Part shown: one piece after another, positions 44,467 through 54,517 of the stretch
How positions within the stretch are numbered: the first letter of the stretch is position 1
Layout: every line of letters begins with the position of its first letter
Source of the DNA: Tannerella sp.
Lineage (GTDB): Bacteria; Bacteroidota; Bacteroidia; Bacteroidales; Tannerellaceae
Assembly (NCBI GenBank): GCA_031285565.1
Contig: JAITVY010000035.1
Coordinates: 62,001-126,000 of the forward strand
Direction of reading: 5' to 3'
Length of the DNA: 64,000 bases
Position numbers and translations under genes: made by a program
Notes under the pieces: generated by a model
Told to the model about the DNA's origin: nothing
The model's database searches: none
The model's input: only the letters and a program-made list of their open reading frames with translations

Positions 44467-47400
44467 TTATTTAACAAGTGTCTTAACAGTATCTTCACCA
44501 TCGATAGAAACGATCACAACACCTTTCGATACAGTAATTGTTTCATTGTCAGAAGTCAATACTGTCTGAGCGATTGTCTGGCCCAGAATATTGTTGATAA
44601 CAACAGTCTTACCTGCAGCATTCAGGACAGTTACAGCGCCTGCACCGCCAACAACTGTTACATTGCTTGTTTCTACATCATCAATGCCGGTCGGTTTTTC
44701 GTCTGCACCTGCTTTACGAACATTCATCAAAAGCGCCTGTTCCATACCGAAAACTTCGTCGGAAGGAGTAACAGTCATCGGGCCGTTATCTTCTTTCAGC
44801 CAACCGCCTTCACAAGGAGCAATCATCGGACCGGTAGCTGTATCACGTGCTGTCGTTTCAGATTCGATATAGAAGTCATTAGCGTTTCTTTCAGCTAAAC
44901 GGAAAGAGAACACACAGTCTTTATGCAAGTTATTTCCAAGATAAATCGCATGCATACCATTATCAGCATTGAGTGCATACGCTTTTAATTTATCCAGATC
45001 GAACATCTTGTTACCATTCTTCAATTGACCGTATACATCAGCTTTCGTTAAATCCGCATCGCCAAGTATGTACAGATAATCTTCCGCATGGATAGCCCGT
45101 GTGAATACCAAACGCACCCAACCTGTCTGTTTCCAGATATAGTCGTAGTTCGTACCGCCTTTTGTATAGGCCGAGTCGTATGCATTAATCAGGTAATGAG
45201 CTTCAACATAGCCTTTCAAAGGAATAGTAGGTTCGCCATATTGATCACAGCCCATTGCGGCTTCTACAGGCTGAGGTCTTACAGCCAGCATATACTGCGG
45301 TTTAATATAACCGGTACCACGGTTTACATAAGCTGTATCCACATAAATAGTCGTACTTGAATGAGATTCCAGATTTGGGTACTCATTTTTATTAACGATA
45401 CCCAGGAAATTCTTCTTTCCATGGTCCGCCCAATATTGCGGTTGGATATACCCTGTGTTTTCGAATAACAACTGGGTAGGATGCGCCTGCGAATGGAAAT
45501 GAACGTAATCGGGATTGTCGTTAGTTTCACCTTCCAATACGGTATTGAAACGACGATAAATCGGATCGTTGTCTTTTTCCATGCTGAACGTAGATACTAC
45601 ATTATTAACATCGGCGCGTAAAGTCATCTTCAGTTTAGATGTTCCCGGTTCAAATTTAGCAACAAACAAACCGGGATTAAAACGTTCGCTACCATTAATA
45701 CCCACCTGTCCCATTACAGTTCTCGTAAGCTGAACTCCGTATTCATCGTTCAAATATCCAGCTAAAGCAATCGAATCCGAAAAGTATGTAGTACTATTCG
45801 TAAGTGTATCAATACGCTGCACCATAGCAAAGTAAGGCGCCTGACCGTCAACTTTATAAACATCGCGCAGGTAGAATACCGGTTTGCCCAGGAAGTTCTT
45901 ATAGTGACCTTTCTTCGTTATGCTATAAAATTTATTTTCATCCGGAGACATGCAGAATTCATTTATACAGGTATACTTAAACGGATCCTTGTAAGTCAAG
46001 CGGTACGGCTGACGTTTCAATGTTACCAAATCAGCGATTTGTGTTGTAGATGTAACTTTAAAACCATATTCATCAAGTTGGCCGTATTCGTCCGAGATCG
46101 TATCCAGGCTGAAATACAACTTTTGGTACCTATCCTGATAATTTACATATACCAGCGTATCCGTATTCGGATAGTTTCTATAATCACCGTCCCAACCCAA
46201 GAACATATCAGCTACTCCACTTCTATACTGGAAAGCGTATTGATTGACAACAGACGTATCCGGATCAATCCAGGTATATCCTAACAACGGATTGTTCTTA
46301 AACTCTTTACCAACCTTGATAAATGCATAGCCATCTCCGCTACCGTCTTTATTTTCCCAGTCGGTTGCCGCAGCTTTCACTTTAAAGTTATCGTCATTCC
46401 AGGTAAAATGTCCTGACCTCAAACGGAGAGGACGCACATCATTGTACAATTGAACATTATCAAATTCCAACCATCCAAATTCACGGTTCGTAATCTTCAC
46501 CGGCGAAATCTGACTGTTTGTATAGCGTTGTTCAACAACCCAGTGGAATGCAGGCACATATCTCGGATCCACATTTTCATCCAGATACTCCCATTTTGCA
46601 GAATCTGTAGCCGAATACAACGGCACAGTCAGGTATTGTCCGGCAGTATTACGGATCAGGTAAACATCTGGAGCAACCGTTACTTTATCGGTACCACCGG
46701 CACACTGATTATATATACCGAAATTAATATGCGTATTGATCGTGTTGTTTGTCTTCGTAGCTGTTGAATTCAGCGTCAAACGACGGGCGCTTGTCAAATC
46801 CTGCAAAGAAACATACAATCTCTGATGAGGAGTGTACGGTCCGTAGAAATGATCAGTACGGTCGCCGTATTTCAAACGGGCGGTTACCAGATTTAAAGAA
46901 TCCAGAGTAGAAGGAGAACCCCAAAAAACGCCATTCGGATTTTGCAAAGCAGCCGTATCGGCATAGTATGTAAATACGGACAATGTTACGGAATCAGTAA
47001 AGTTATTCGCATTATATTTTATCTGCGCGTCCGAACCCGGCAATGGCAAATAAGTAGCCTGGTAAGGATTGATATAAATACTGTCGCCCGAAGGATAATA
47101 TACCATACGGAATGCATACTGACCATAGTATATTGAATCAGTTGATCCTATATCATCACCCAATCCTATTTGCAGGAACTGATTTCCTCCGATATTTCCC
47201 TCAAAATACTTGCGCAATACCTGCAAGCGCTTACTACCACTTGTGAATTTCATATAACCCAGTGAGTCAAGCAATGCACCGGAGTAACGCACAGTATCAT
47301 AATTGTCTGCATTAGGTGTCAACAGATCTGGTATATTCAGGGTACCAATCCATGGATGCCATGAACCTGAAACCAATACACGTGTACCGCTATCCGCCAA

Positions 47401-48333
47401 GTTAAGATAGTCAGCCGTCAAATCCCCCATTGTAAAAGGATTATCGTAACCGGAAGTTACATCTTCGACAAACTTCAACCGTCCGGCACGCGAAGCAGGT
47501 TGAATACCGAAATACGTATTATAATCGTTCTTATCAACAATAAACGGAGCGGCATGCATCAGCCGGAAATAAATAACACCGTCTACCAACCCGTCTTGTA
47601 CATCTGTAGCATCAGCGATCCTTACAAATACGGAATCTCCAGTCCCAACCATACCACTTGAAGGTTTCATACATAATACAGCTACGGTATCAGGCGTAAT
47701 ATACGAAATCAACGGACGCGATTCCAGTATGGTTGCATACGTTCCCGAAAATTCCCATCCGGATACGCCACCGGGCATCCTGTTCACGAAAGTATGAGAT
47801 GCTCTATCCTCAGTAAAGCCCAAAAGATTTTTCGGCTCATTTTCATATCCGTAAGTATCGACTTCTAGCATTTCGCCATGCAGTTTGTTGGTAAAGTCGA
47901 ACAGAATATTTTTTCCCTGTGCAAATTTCTCAACATTCACACACCATAAACCGGCTGCGCTCTCTTCCGCCTTTGGAGAAGTAGCACCTTGAGTAAAATA
48001 GTTGCCAAAACTCGTCCTTGCATTATTGATCGAATCGACAAACAGCATTATGCTATCGCCCCCATTTTTACCCATATAAAGGATATGAGCGGAATCTTGG
48101 TCGGCATATTTAATATAAGTAGTAGTAGTACCATTATAATCTACAACCGAATCAACCCTCAGATGATAATATCCCGGGTTCATACCCTCCTTAAGCGTTC
48201 GTACGGAATCACCCAGACTTAAGCGGCTCTTATCCCATAAACCATGCTGCCCTTGCGCCTTAACTGAGAAGACCGCAGCGAGCATCAGGAAAGCTCCCGC
48301 TAATAGCGTGAAAATTTTCTTGTTCATAATCAT
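44467..48333 (-). CDS. Large DUF6383 surface protein (copy 1)
   Basis: A 1288-residue exported protein with a signal peptide (MNKKIFTLLAGAFLMLAAVFSVKAQ; Met3 is the likely start). The long middle has no motif I recognise, is rich in Asp, Tyr and Thr, and contains segments shared with the neighbour (DTAYVNRGTG.IKPQYML, LHKDCVFSFRLAE, MIAPCEGGW). The last 75 residues are the DUF6383 domain (VTVVGGAGAVTVLNAAGKTV, NILGQTIAQTVLTSD), a beta-strand module like the C-terminal sorting domains of type IX secretion. Parabacteroides have many such proteins, and some genus members carry S-layer glycoproteins; a cell-surface role is likely. No -33/-7 promoter is clear just upstream. Confidence 0.75.
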   Translation of the reverse strand: MIMNKKIFTLLAGAFLMLAAVFSVKAQGQHGLWDKSRLSLGDSVRTLKEGMNPGYYHLRVDSVVDYNGTTTTYIKYADQDSAHILYMGKNGGDSIMLFVDSINNARTSFGNYFTQGATSPKAEESAAGLWCVNVEKFAQGKNILFDFTNKLHGEMLEVDTYGYENEPKNLLGFTEDRASHTFVNRMPGGVSGWEFSGTYATILESRPLISYITPDTVAVLCMKPSSGMVGTGDSVFVRIADATDVQDGLVDGVIYFRLMHAAPFIVDKNDYNTYFGIQPASRAGRLKFVEDVTSGYDNPFTMGDLTADYLNLADSGTRVLVSGSWHPWIGTLNIPDLLTPNADNYDTVRYSGALLDSLGYMKFTSGSKRLQVLRKYFEGNIGGNQFLQIGLGDDIGSTDSIYYGQYAFRMVYYPSGDSIYINPYQATYLPLPGSDAQIKYNANNFTDSVTLSVFTYYADTAALQNPNGVFWGSPSTLDSLNLVTARLKYGDRTDHFYGPYTPHQRLYVSLQDLTSARRLTLNSTATKTNNTINTHINFGIYNQCAGGTDKVTVAPDVYLIRNTAGQYLTVPLYSATDSAKWEYLDENVDPRYVPAFHWVVEQRYTNSQISPVKITNREFGWLEFDNVQLYNDVRPLRLRSGHFTWNDDNFKVKAAATDWENKDGSGDGYAFIKVGKEFKNNPLLGYTWIDPDTSVVNQYAFQYRSGVADMFLGWDGDYRNYPNTDTLVYVNYQDRYQKLYFSLDTISDEYGQLDEYGFKVTSTTQIADLVTLKRQPYRLTYKDPFKYTCINEFCMSPDENKFYSITKKGHYKNFLGKPVFYLRDVYKVDGQAPYFAMVQRIDTLTNSTTYFSDSIALAGYLNDEYGVQLTRTVMGQVGINGSERFNPGLFVAKFEPGTSKLKMTLRADVNNVVSTFSMEKDNDPIYRRFNTVLEGETNDNPDYVHFHSQAHPTQLLFENTGYIQPQYWADHGKKNFLGIVNKNEYPNLESHSSTTIYVDTAYVNRGTGYIKPQYMLAVRPQPVEAAMGCDQYGEPTIPLKGYVEAHYLINAYDSAYTKGGTNYDYIWKQTGWVRLVFTRAIHAEDYLYILGDADLTKADVYGQLKNGNKMFDLDKLKAYALNADNGMHAIYLGNNLHKDCVFSFRLAERNANDFYIESETTARDTATGPMIAPCEGGWLKEDNGPMTVTPSDEVFGMEQALLMNVRKAGADEKPTGIDDVETSNVTVVGGAGAVTVLNAAGKTVVINNILGQTIAQTVLTSDNETITVSKGVVIVSIDGEDTVKTLVK

Positions 48334-48442
48334 TTATTTAATTTAATATTAATATTTCAATGTATTTAAAAGTAAAAGCGGAACGCAATGCGCGTCTTGG
48401 TAAACGGATATGCATCCGCTTTCACTTCTGGGTTTATAACAT
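48334..48442 (-). promoter_or_regulatory. Hairpins in the gap between the DUF6383 genes
   Basis: AAAGCGGA (48375-48382) can pair with TCCGCTTT (48415-48422), and the inner part CGGAT-ATGC-ATCCG (48405-48418) forms a tight hairpin that uses the same TCCG and so excludes the first. On the minus strand the outer stem is followed by TTTTACTTTT, so it may act as a leaky terminator between the two large genes. Confidence 0.4.
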
Positions 48443-51400
48443 TTATTTCACAACTGTTTTAACTGCGTTATGACCTTCGATAGCCACTACCACCACACCC
48501 TTCGGAGCCTGGATCGTAACATTATCCGATGTCAACACTTCCTGAGCGATTGTCTGGCCCAACACGTTGGATACAATAGCTTTCTTGCCTGCAGCATTCA
48601 GGATGGACACATTTCCGCTACCTGAAACAACCGTAACATTATCGGCAGCGATTTCATCAATAGCTGTCGGATCCTCATTTACAGATGCACATTTTACTTC
48701 CCATACTTCAGCTTCATTGATAGCATCCTTGAAAGAACCGCGGCTTATTACCGGAACAAAGTTCTGGCGTTTCACCCAACCTCCCTGAACAGGAGCGATC
48801 ATACGGCCTTTTGTCCAATCGCGGTTAGTGGTTTCGTTTTCCATCAGGAAGCGCTTGCTGGCTCCTTCGATCTTGTTGCCGAGTTTATCTCTTTGCGGTT
48901 CTACAAAACGCATGGAGAACACTTCATCCTTATGGAAATTATTGCCCAAGTCCACAATTTTAATATTCGGGAACAGAACTACACGTGCAAAGTTCAGGTA
49001 TTGTTTACCATCCTTATCTTTTGAATACAAAGCTGTAATCGGCGTACCGTTCAGGATATACAGTGAGTCGCCGACATGAATCGCTTCCGTAAATGCCAGA
49101 CGTTCCCAACCTTCCCACAAATAGTACTTATTCAATACAACTCCCTTAGGCACACCGCCTACACGTGCGGAATCCGTTTCGTTTCTCAGGTAACGTCCGT
49201 ATACATACGGTCTGAAATCGATGGAATCGCCGCATTCGTTACATCCGATACCACCCTGTTCGATCTGCGGATTCACTACCAGCATATATTGAGGCTTGAT
49301 ATGTCCCGTTCCGCGGTTTACATAAGCCGTATCTACATAGATTGCATAGTTATGATCTTTGTGCCACTGGCCATTGGAAACATCGCAGTCTGCATCGCTT
49401 TCAATTCCCATGAAACGAATACCGGAACCCGGCACCGAATTCGGACCGTGTGAATCTTCATATACAAAATCATGCACGTTATTATAACGGTAGAATTTCA
49501 ATGTACGCGGCTCATCGCCTTCTTCACCACGTCCGCATTCTTCCAGACCCGTATTAAACCTTCTGTACAACTCATCCTGCATCTGGCCCAGCGAGAACGT
49601 AGAAACCGTTCCTGCCAATGTTTTAACCGCGGCTTTGATATAATTATTAAGGTCGTCAACATACGCTGTTACAACACCAAACGACTTGTTCGTGATACCG
49701 CCGTGACTGTCATCGAAAGATTTCAGCGTATCGGTAATCGCCATGCCCATTACCTTTGTCAGGTATTCGAAATTAGACTTATCAATACGGTCTATCAATG
49801 TATAATACTCCGTTGCATTCTTTTCGTACGTAAAACGCATATAGAATTTCGCTTTATTCAACTTGCGCGCATTTGCTTCGGCTTCGTCCGTATATACATA
49901 CCGTTGGTTATCTTCCAACACCAGATAATTATCATTCCAGTCGAATTTATAATAATCGTTGATCATGAAATGATAGTAATATCTTTCCAGCGGAGCGATA
50001 TCTTTTGTCCGTTCATATTTCTGATATGCACCGTCGTGGCCCACACCATATTTTTCACGTCCATCAGCGCGTAATGAATCAGGCAAAGTCAGTTCAAAGA
50101 ATGTCCGGTCTTTCGCAATATACAGTGTAGTATCCTTATTATCTTTATTAGTAGCTTCCGTTACACCGAAATACCAGTCGTTGCTGGCTTTATGCAAGAA
50201 GTTGAACGAATAACCGTAATAATTCAATGTATCCGGCAATATAGCCTTATAACCCAGGAACGGACCGGTACGGTATAATTTTTCCATCAGATCCTGCGGC
50301 ATGTATTCCATCCACGCTTCTACCTGATGACTTGTACTTCCCGTCAACTTGGTTCCGTGAAGTTTCACCAATTCATCTTTTTTGGCTGCGGCGCGGGAAT
50401 CATCCCTTACCACCTGATATCCGTCTACCGAAACTTCCGCAGTACCGTCTACAATGTATGTAGCATTCGGATTCAGCGAATCAGACAGGAATGTCCATGT
50501 AGCATAGAATTTATGAGGCGATTTATACACCTGAACATATTCCAGGCGGATGAAATCAAATTCACGGTTCACCAGGTAAACTCGCGATGTATTCGATTCG
50601 TCCTTTTCTTTTACTTTCGTTATAAACCACTGATAAGACGGGGTTTTCAACACTTTTTCAATCGTATCGCTTGCGCCGCCGTAGCTGTCAACATTCATAT
50701 TGATCCATTGCGGCGTAAAGTCGCCGGCCACCAAAGGAACACCCAGGTAACGGCCTCTTGAGTCGCGAACAGTATACAAGTCGGGTTCGAGTGTCGTACG
50801 GTCCGTGTCAACCACCTGGCAATCGCGGATACCGAAACTAACGCGAGTATTTGCCGGTTCGTCGGCTACCGTTATCACGGTTTTTTTCAACTTCCCATCC
50901 AAATCCTGCATACGAACAATCAAATATCTCCAGATATCCCAGTTATATAAATTGTCATGTCCTTGATCATACCTTCCATTATCGGATTGAGAACCATGTA
51001 CCGGATGATCTTTAATAGAATGTACATTAATAACTAGGCTATCTTCCGTAGGATAATATACCAGACGGAACTTGTCCGTATTATCGGCATTACCTTTAGC
51101 AGCAGCATCATCCTTTATAACCGGATAAATACTGCCCAGCTCGTTATAATAATCCTGGGAAACATACAAATAATTAGTCTTTTCATTGTGCAGGTACAGG
51201 TAATGATCCGCTTTACCATTTTTATTATCCGCGTCTGTCGCTTTCAGCGGTTGTGCAAATACGTTCACCTGGTCGGCGCTTACGTTTCTGTCCCATGCCA
51301 GCGTTACATAGCCTTCTTTACTTGTTTCATACAATTTAGTATTAAAATCTCTCGCCGTTAACACACGCGGAGCGGCGTTAACCAGTGTAAAGAATGCCAA

Positions 51401-52150
51401 ATTATTTTCATAGAAAGGAGCTCCCGGATTAAAGTCATTTTTATGGGCTTTAACCAGCATTAAGCTGCCGTCTTTATCACCGGCACTTGTCGGTACCGCC
51501 AGCGTCAAATAAAAATCGGGTTCGCTGGCAATTTCAATACGTAAAAACTGATCCGTTTCCAACGGAGAAGTATTATACGTACGTGAGAACCACCAGTTCG
51601 TCAAATCACCGGAAGAATAAACCTGATGCTGTGCATACTTTCCGCCCAAGCCGGAAGTACCGTAAATCGTCTGTTTAAGTACAGAGCCGAATTTTGCAAT
51701 GGGAGATAGCGATTTTGCTAAATGTGCGGAATCGGGAAAAGTACCCTTATCATCCGACACGGCGAAATCCATACTCCACTGTTTATTGGTAAACGTGTAC
51801 GTCGGAACCTGGCCCAGGTTTTCCTGCTGTACATTCACGCACCACATCGCTTCACGCAGATTCTCATACATCTTAATAATAGTAGCCGAATCCGTAAGGT
51901 ATACATAACCGGTAGAATCCATCGCAAGGATATTCTTGTTATCACCAACACTAGATGCCGTCCTGTCTGTCGGGTTGCTGTGCCCCCTGTAAGTTAACAT
52001 CAGGTGATAAGCCCCCTTGCCTACTCCTTGAGGCAAATACTTGACTGTATCGCCGGTAAAGTAAGCACCTTGCGCATTCGTCGAAAATACTGCCATGAAC
52101 AGCATCAGCGAGCCTGCCAACAAAGTAAAAATCTTTTTGTTCATAATCAA
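48443..52150 (-). CDS. Large DUF6383 surface protein (copy 2)
   Basis: A 1235-residue paralog of the next gene: the same signal peptide (MNKKIFTLLAGSLMLFMAVFSTNAQ), the shared DTAYVNRGTGHIKPQYMLVV block, the F-H-K-D-E-V-F-S motif near residue 1100, the MIAPVQGGW segment and the C-terminal DUF6383 domain (VSILNAAGKKAIVSNVLGQTI). The middle is widely diverged. The gene is the first of the pair and has a strong promoter at 52251-52280 with a leader of about 97 nt, a sign of high expression, as expected for a major surface protein. Function: probable cell-surface (S-layer-like or adhesin) protein, by inference. Confidence 0.75.
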   Translation of the reverse strand: MIMNKKIFTLLAGSLMLFMAVFSTNAQGAYFTGDTVKYLPQGVGKGAYHLMLTYRGHSNPTDRTASSVGDNKNILAMDSTGYVYLTDSATIIKMYENLREAMWCVNVQQENLGQVPTYTFTNKQWSMDFAVSDDKGTFPDSAHLAKSLSPIAKFGSVLKQTIYGTSGLGGKYAQHQVYSSGDLTNWWFSRTYNTSPLETDQFLRIEIASEPDFYLTLAVPTSAGDKDGSLMLVKAHKNDFNPGAPFYENNLAFFTLVNAAPRVLTARDFNTKLYETSKEGYVTLAWDRNVSADQVNVFAQPLKATDADNKNGKADHYLYLHNEKTNYLYVSQDYYNELGSIYPVIKDDAAAKGNADNTDKFRLVYYPTEDSLVINVHSIKDHPVHGSQSDNGRYDQGHDNLYNWDIWRYLIVRMQDLDGKLKKTVITVADEPANTRVSFGIRDCQVVDTDRTTLEPDLYTVRDSRGRYLGVPLVAGDFTPQWINMNVDSYGGASDTIEKVLKTPSYQWFITKVKEKDESNTSRVYLVNREFDFIRLEYVQVYKSPHKFYATWTFLSDSLNPNATYIVDGTAEVSVDGYQVVRDDSRAAAKKDELVKLHGTKLTGSTSHQVEAWMEYMPQDLMEKLYRTGPFLGYKAILPDTLNYYGYSFNFLHKASNDWYFGVTEATNKDNKDTTLYIAKDRTFFELTLPDSLRADGREKYGVGHDGAYQKYERTKDIAPLERYYYHFMINDYYKFDWNDNYLVLEDNQRYVYTDEAEANARKLNKAKFYMRFTYEKNATEYYTLIDRIDKSNFEYLTKVMGMAITDTLKSFDDSHGGITNKSFGVVTAYVDDLNNYIKAAVKTLAGTVSTFSLGQMQDELYRRFNTGLEECGRGEEGDEPRTLKFYRYNNVHDFVYEDSHGPNSVPGSGIRFMGIESDADCDVSNGQWHKDHNYAIYVDTAYVNRGTGHIKPQYMLVVNPQIEQGGIGCNECGDSIDFRPYVYGRYLRNETDSARVGGVPKGVVLNKYYLWEGWERLAFTEAIHVGDSLYILNGTPITALYSKDKDGKQYLNFARVVLFPNIKIVDLGNNFHKDEVFSMRFVEPQRDKLGNKIEGASKRFLMENETTNRDWTKGRMIAPVQGGWVKRQNFVPVISRGSFKDAINEAEVWEVKCASVNEDPTAIDEIAADNVTVVSGSGNVSILNAAGKKAIVSNVLGQTIAQEVLTSDNVTIQAPKGVVVVAIEGHNAVKTVVK

Positions 52151-52532
52151 ATAATTTAATATTAATACTATAAGTAAATTAATTATATTTTTCCCTCAAA
52201 ATCCATACCCGTACGAACACACTACCGCATAGGTACACTTTTCATTGCAACAAAAATACATATTTGTTTTATTTCTGCAATCATAAAATTCTTTTTTTTT
52301 TCATTCTACTCATATTTCTTACCAAAAGAGACGCTTCCATATACAAAACTCCGCTTTCAGATAACAAAACCACCCGCCCCATTTGTTGAACGGACCGGAC
52401 TTTTCCAACTGTTATATATTTTGATTTTCATTAAAGTGATTATTCGATTCCTTTCGAGGTTGTGTGATCCACCCGTTAACTTTACCTGTTTATAATGTAC
52501 ACATACAATAACAAATATATCTCATAAAAAAG
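52151..52532. other. Gap upstream of the DUF6383 pair
   Basis: A 382-bp AT-rich region. Apart from the promoter and leader for the DUF6383 genes it contains no ORF; long A/T runs occur near 52290-52310. The tRNA-Thr gene borders it on the right and points into it. Confidence 0.55.
52251..52280 (-). promoter_or_regulatory. Canonical promoter of the DUF6383 pair
   Basis: On the minus strand TTG (52280-52278) and TATTTTTG (52258-52251) are separated by 19 bp, the best Bacteroidetes promoter in the window. The start would be near 52247, giving a leader of about 97 nt before the ATG. Confidence 0.75.
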
Positions 52533-52605
52533 AGCCGAAACCCGGACTCGAACCGGGGACCTATTCATTACGAATGAATTGCTCTACCAACTGAGCTATT
52601 TCGGC
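52533..52605 (-). tRNA. tRNA-Thr (CGT)
   Basis: The minus strand folds as a full 73-nt cloverleaf: acceptor GCCGAAA/TTTCGGC, D-arm GCTC-AGTTGGTA-GAGC, anticodon arm ATTCA-TTCGTAA-TGAAT with anticodon CGT, variable loop AGGTC, T-arm CCCGG-TTCGAGT-CCGGG, discriminator T. The CCA end is not encoded. It is a single tRNA gene that decodes ACG. Confidence 0.97.
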
Positions 52606-52701
52606 ATAATCCATCTAAATCTCCAACCTCCCTGAATCCCCCAAAAGGGGGGGGCTTTCGGTGGGGCATGTATTCTTTATTTCCGGCGCAAAGATAATAA
52701 C

Positions 52702-53166
52702 TTATTTCACATCAGAAAGCAGTTTCTTTAAAAAAACGTCCAATTCTTCATCCAAATCTTTCATAAGCAGGTCATCATCCGATGACGGATCATCATCCAC
52801 CATTGTATAAACATCTGCCAGACCCTTAAACTCCTCATCCGCTAACCGGATAGAGAAAGGCCGTATAAACAAAGGATGGTTAAAAACGCCTTCAGCAACC
52901 AGCATTTCAATTACAGACCTGAGTATGGAAAGCGCTTTTGAAATAAAATTATGGTCTTTCCGGCCGGCTCCGATCCAGTCGAAAATGACTTTCTTATGTA
53001 ATAAACGTTCACGTTCATCGTAAAGCAGTACTTCGCCTGCCTCCGCATCTAACTGGACATATAAATTACTGATCGCAGAAGACGGATCTTCACGCACCAG
53101 TTTATCTATCGAAACCTGAAAAAGCGATCTTAATACAGATTTTATTTTAGGATTTTCTTTAGTCAT
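52702..53166 (-). CDS. Conserved hypothetical protein, 154 residues
   Basis: I do not recognise a named domain. It is soluble and acidic at the C-terminus (DDDPSSDDDLLMKDLDEELDVFLKKLL), with a two-part layout: an alpha/beta part with ISNLYVQLDAEAGEVLLYDERERLL (residues about 30-55) and a helical part with KALSILRSVIEMLVAEGVF (70-88). It carries no signal peptide. Similar sequences are common in Bacteroidales, without known function. It is a single gene between the tRNA and the DUF6340 gene. Confidence 0.7.
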   Translation of the reverse strand: MTKENPKIKSVLRSLFQVSIDKLVREDPSSAISNLYVQLDAEAGEVLLYDERERLLHKKVIFDWIGAGRKDHNFISKALSILRSVIEMLVAEGVFNHPLFIRPFSIRLADEEFKGLADVYTMVDDDPSSDDDLLMKDLDEELDVFLKKLLSDVK

Positions 53167-53370
53167 GCCGTTTTTTTACATTAACCGTTCAAAGATAATA
53201 GTTTTTTCAATGATTCATTCTTTTCTTCTGAAAATATATCGTAATGTTTGTTATCCACCTCCATAAATTCAACAGACCGGATCAATGGAGAAGTTTCTCT
53301 CTTTTACGCCAACTTTGTGAAACAATTCGTGAAACAATATACAAAAAAGCATTAATTACCGACTGCATAA

Positions 53371-54423
53371 CTATTCATCTATCTGATTATGCAGTCTTTT
53401 ATCAGCCAGTATACGATGTTTCAGCACATCAATATATAGTTTTTGCAATGTAAAATTACGGTCACTCTCTTTCAGCTTACCTTGCAGTAAGCGATATGAT
53501 TCGGTAGCCCAATACAGCGCCTTTGCAAAATCGCCGGTCAGTTCTTTGCTTAAAGCCATATTCGATGCCAAACGGGATTTTGATTGCCATGAAGATTCCG
53601 GCGTCTTATCGTAAACAGCTTTCCACTTGTCATATGCCTGCTCCCACCTGTCTAATGTAGCAGATGCAGCAGCCTCTTTCCATTGTGCATTGGAAGACAC
53701 ATAATACCATCTCACATCATTGCTCCAATAAGGTACAAAATTCACCGATGATTTTTCTGCGACCGCTTTCGCTGTTTCCCGCAACATGATTTCCGGATAA
53801 ACCAGAACCGATGCAACATCAAGAATGTCGTATCCCAACTGTGGAGATATTGTATCCGATATCAAAATAGATGTAAGGGGCGTATTTCGTTCCGGCAAAT
53901 AAGCACGGATAACGCCCGTAACATCTATTTCCATCCAACCTTCAAAATCGAACTCAGACGACTTCCAGGCCGATTCCCTGATCCGAAACATCAGCTGATC
54001 CAACGATACAATAGCATCCACATCATGTTCTTCACACAAGAGAGAAACATCATTTGTCGAAAGCATACGATCCGTAAAAAAATATTTATCTTTACGATAC
54101 CCTTCTTCCAGCAACCTGACATCTTCAAAATACGGAGAAGCGGCTATTTCCAGACCCAGTGTACGGCAGAAATCAAAAAACGCGCTATCAGCCGATATAT
54201 GAACGGAATCACGCTTGCTCTGCATCGTGGATTCAAAAGGCACTTCCGGCTGCGGAACCGCATTATTAACAATCAGTACACTTTTTACCTCGCGGGGAAA
54301 AGTGATACCCGACGGATTATAAGTTTCGATACCCATATACCGGACCGGACTGCATGCTGCGAACGACAGCAGTAATAAAACAATTATGTTTAATTTAAGA
54401 TTCAAAATTAATACATTCTTCAT
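53371..54423 (-). CDS. DUF6340 family lipoprotein
   Basis: A 350-residue lipoprotein. I choose the ATG at 54423 (MKNVLILNLKLNIIVLLLLSFAACSP), which gives a clean lipobox FAAC; eight more codons are open upstream. The mature part starts VRYMGIETYNPSGITFP, as in DUF6340, and continues with a Rossmann-like stretch (VKSVLIVNNAVPQP) and a C-terminal helical TPR-like region (ALYWATESYRLLQGKLKESDRNF). The family occurs in Bacteroidales; its function is unknown. The ATG of the family and the lipobox decide the start. Confidence 0.8.
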   Translation of the reverse strand: MKNVLILNLKLNIIVLLLLSFAACSPVRYMGIETYNPSGITFPREVKSVLIVNNAVPQPEVPFESTMQSKRDSVHISADSAFFDFCRTLGLEIAASPYFEDVRLLEEGYRKDKYFFTDRMLSTNDVSLLCEEHDVDAIVSLDQLMFRIRESAWKSSEFDFEGWMEIDVTGVIRAYLPERNTPLTSILISDTISPQLGYDILDVASVLVYPEIMLRETAKAVAEKSSVNFVPYWSNDVRWYYVSSNAQWKEAAASATLDRWEQAYDKWKAVYDKTPESSWQSKSRLASNMALSKELTGDFAKALYWATESYRLLQGKLKESDRNFTLQKLYIDVLKHRILADKRLHNQIDE

Positions 54424-54517
54424 ATTCCTTAAATTATCAATTGCCAATTAATTTCCCCTTCTTTTTTTCCAAAGTTTCGCCCCGAAAATCTCCTGACTGC
54501 AAAGATTTAGAGGATAT

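Noticed and set aside
45088-47136. Several open frames antisense to the DUF6383 genes
   Set aside because: They are short, of unlikely composition, and overlap a long gene with signal peptide and conserved C-terminus; treated as shadows.
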